From IMG/VR virus record IMGVR_UViG_3300030110_003233, positions 3,613 to 24,603 of that record: a stretch of 20,991 nucleotides of DNA. One strand, written 5' to 3'. Source of the DNA: a virus. Shown piece by piece: positions 20,773-20,991 of this stretch. Position 1 is the stretch's first letter; each line of letters begins with the position of its first letter. A model generated the notes under the pieces. The model made no database searches, was not told where the DNA came from, and saw nothing but the letters and a program-made list of their open reading frames with translations. The position numbers and the translations under genes were made by a program.

Positions 20773-20991
20773 TGGCTGCATTCCCTTCTATACAACCGAC
20801 TTACGGCACTTCAAAAAGTAGTGCGCCAGCAGTGCGAACAATACGGTTCGGATCTGGTTACCAGCAACGCGCGACATTTGGAATTAACCAGAATCCCAAA
20901 GTGTATGGATTGACTTTTGAGGTCTCAGAAACTGATGCTGACACTATTGAAACATTTTTGGATGCTCGCGGCGGGGTGGAGAATTTTACTT
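20772..20991 (+). CDS. Minor tail protein (lambda gpM-like), 5' part
   Basis: Starts on the tape-measure stop (TGATG) and runs off the window after 73 codons. The visible part, MAAFPSIQPTYGTSKSSAPA, then VRTIRFGSGYQQRATFGINQ and KVYGLTFEVSETDADTIETF, LDARGGVENF, matches the start of the lambda gpM minor-tail family (F-P, F-G-x-G-Y-x-Q-R, W/F..V-x...A-x-x-I-x-x-F-L-x-x-x-G). These proteins form the distal tail region. The 3' end is not in this window. Confidence 0.85.
   Translation, partial: MAAFPSIQPTYGTSKSSAPAVRTIRFGSGYQQRATFGINQNPKVYGLTFEVSETDADTIETFLDARGGVENFT

Noticed and set aside
1-20991. CRISPR array, insertion sequence, integrase or attachment site
   Set aside because: No regularly spaced long repeats, transposase or integrase motifs or tRNA-derived direct repeats were seen.

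Overview
The window is a contiguous piece of a tailed-phage genome (siphovirus-like), either a free phage or a prophage. It holds most of an early/replication region (about 56-6721) and almost the whole DNA-packaging, head and tail-assembly region up to the start of a minor tail gene (6758-20991). No integrase, host gene, tRNA or attachment site is visible. A cyanobacterial host (Synechococcus-type) is my best guess. It rests on a perfect cyanobacterial HIP1 octamer (GCGATCGC, 3082-3089), weak use of Shine-Dalgarno sequences and the general look of the proteins. This is moderate inference, not proof.

Left arm, 56-2238, minus strand: a five-gene leftward operon. It encodes a RecB/Cas4-type PD-(D/E)XK nuclease, a fusion of an NrdR-like zinc ribbon to a helix-turn-helix, a one-pass membrane peptide, a winged-helix protein and an unknown 211-aa protein. 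From 2299 on the plus strand, a divergent control region leads into a ribbon-helix-helix (RHH) mini-protein, an unknown protein overlapping the next gene, a RecA/RepA-type ATPase with a repeat cluster that could be an origin, and a second RHH protein. Next come a small HTH protein, a self-contained promoter-gene-terminator cassette (4961-5394) and several unknown small genes up to 6721.

Right arm, 6758-20991, all plus strand and tightly packed with many TGATG stop/start overlaps: small and large terminase, a DUF4055-type portal, and a MuF head protein with a C-terminal ADP-ribosyltransferase-like domain. Then follow four mini-genes (one acidic, three basic), a scaffold, the major capsid protein, a decoration-like protein, head-tail connectors, tail terminator, major tail protein, tail chaperones G and G-T (made by a -1 frameshift), tape measure, and the start of a lambda gpM-like minor tail protein.

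The most interesting points are these. (1) The MuF protein carries R, S-x-T and E-x-E ADP-ribosyltransferase motifs, suggesting a virion-borne effector. (2) Three unrelated early proteins (nuclease, winged helix, ATPase) all end in EL[F/P]DF, suggesting a shared docking partner. (3) Three promoter-like sites have the -35 TTGAC built over the stop codon of the preceding gene and a GGGTATGCC-type operator in the spacer. (4) An iteron-plus-AT-rich cluster lies inside the ATPase gene.
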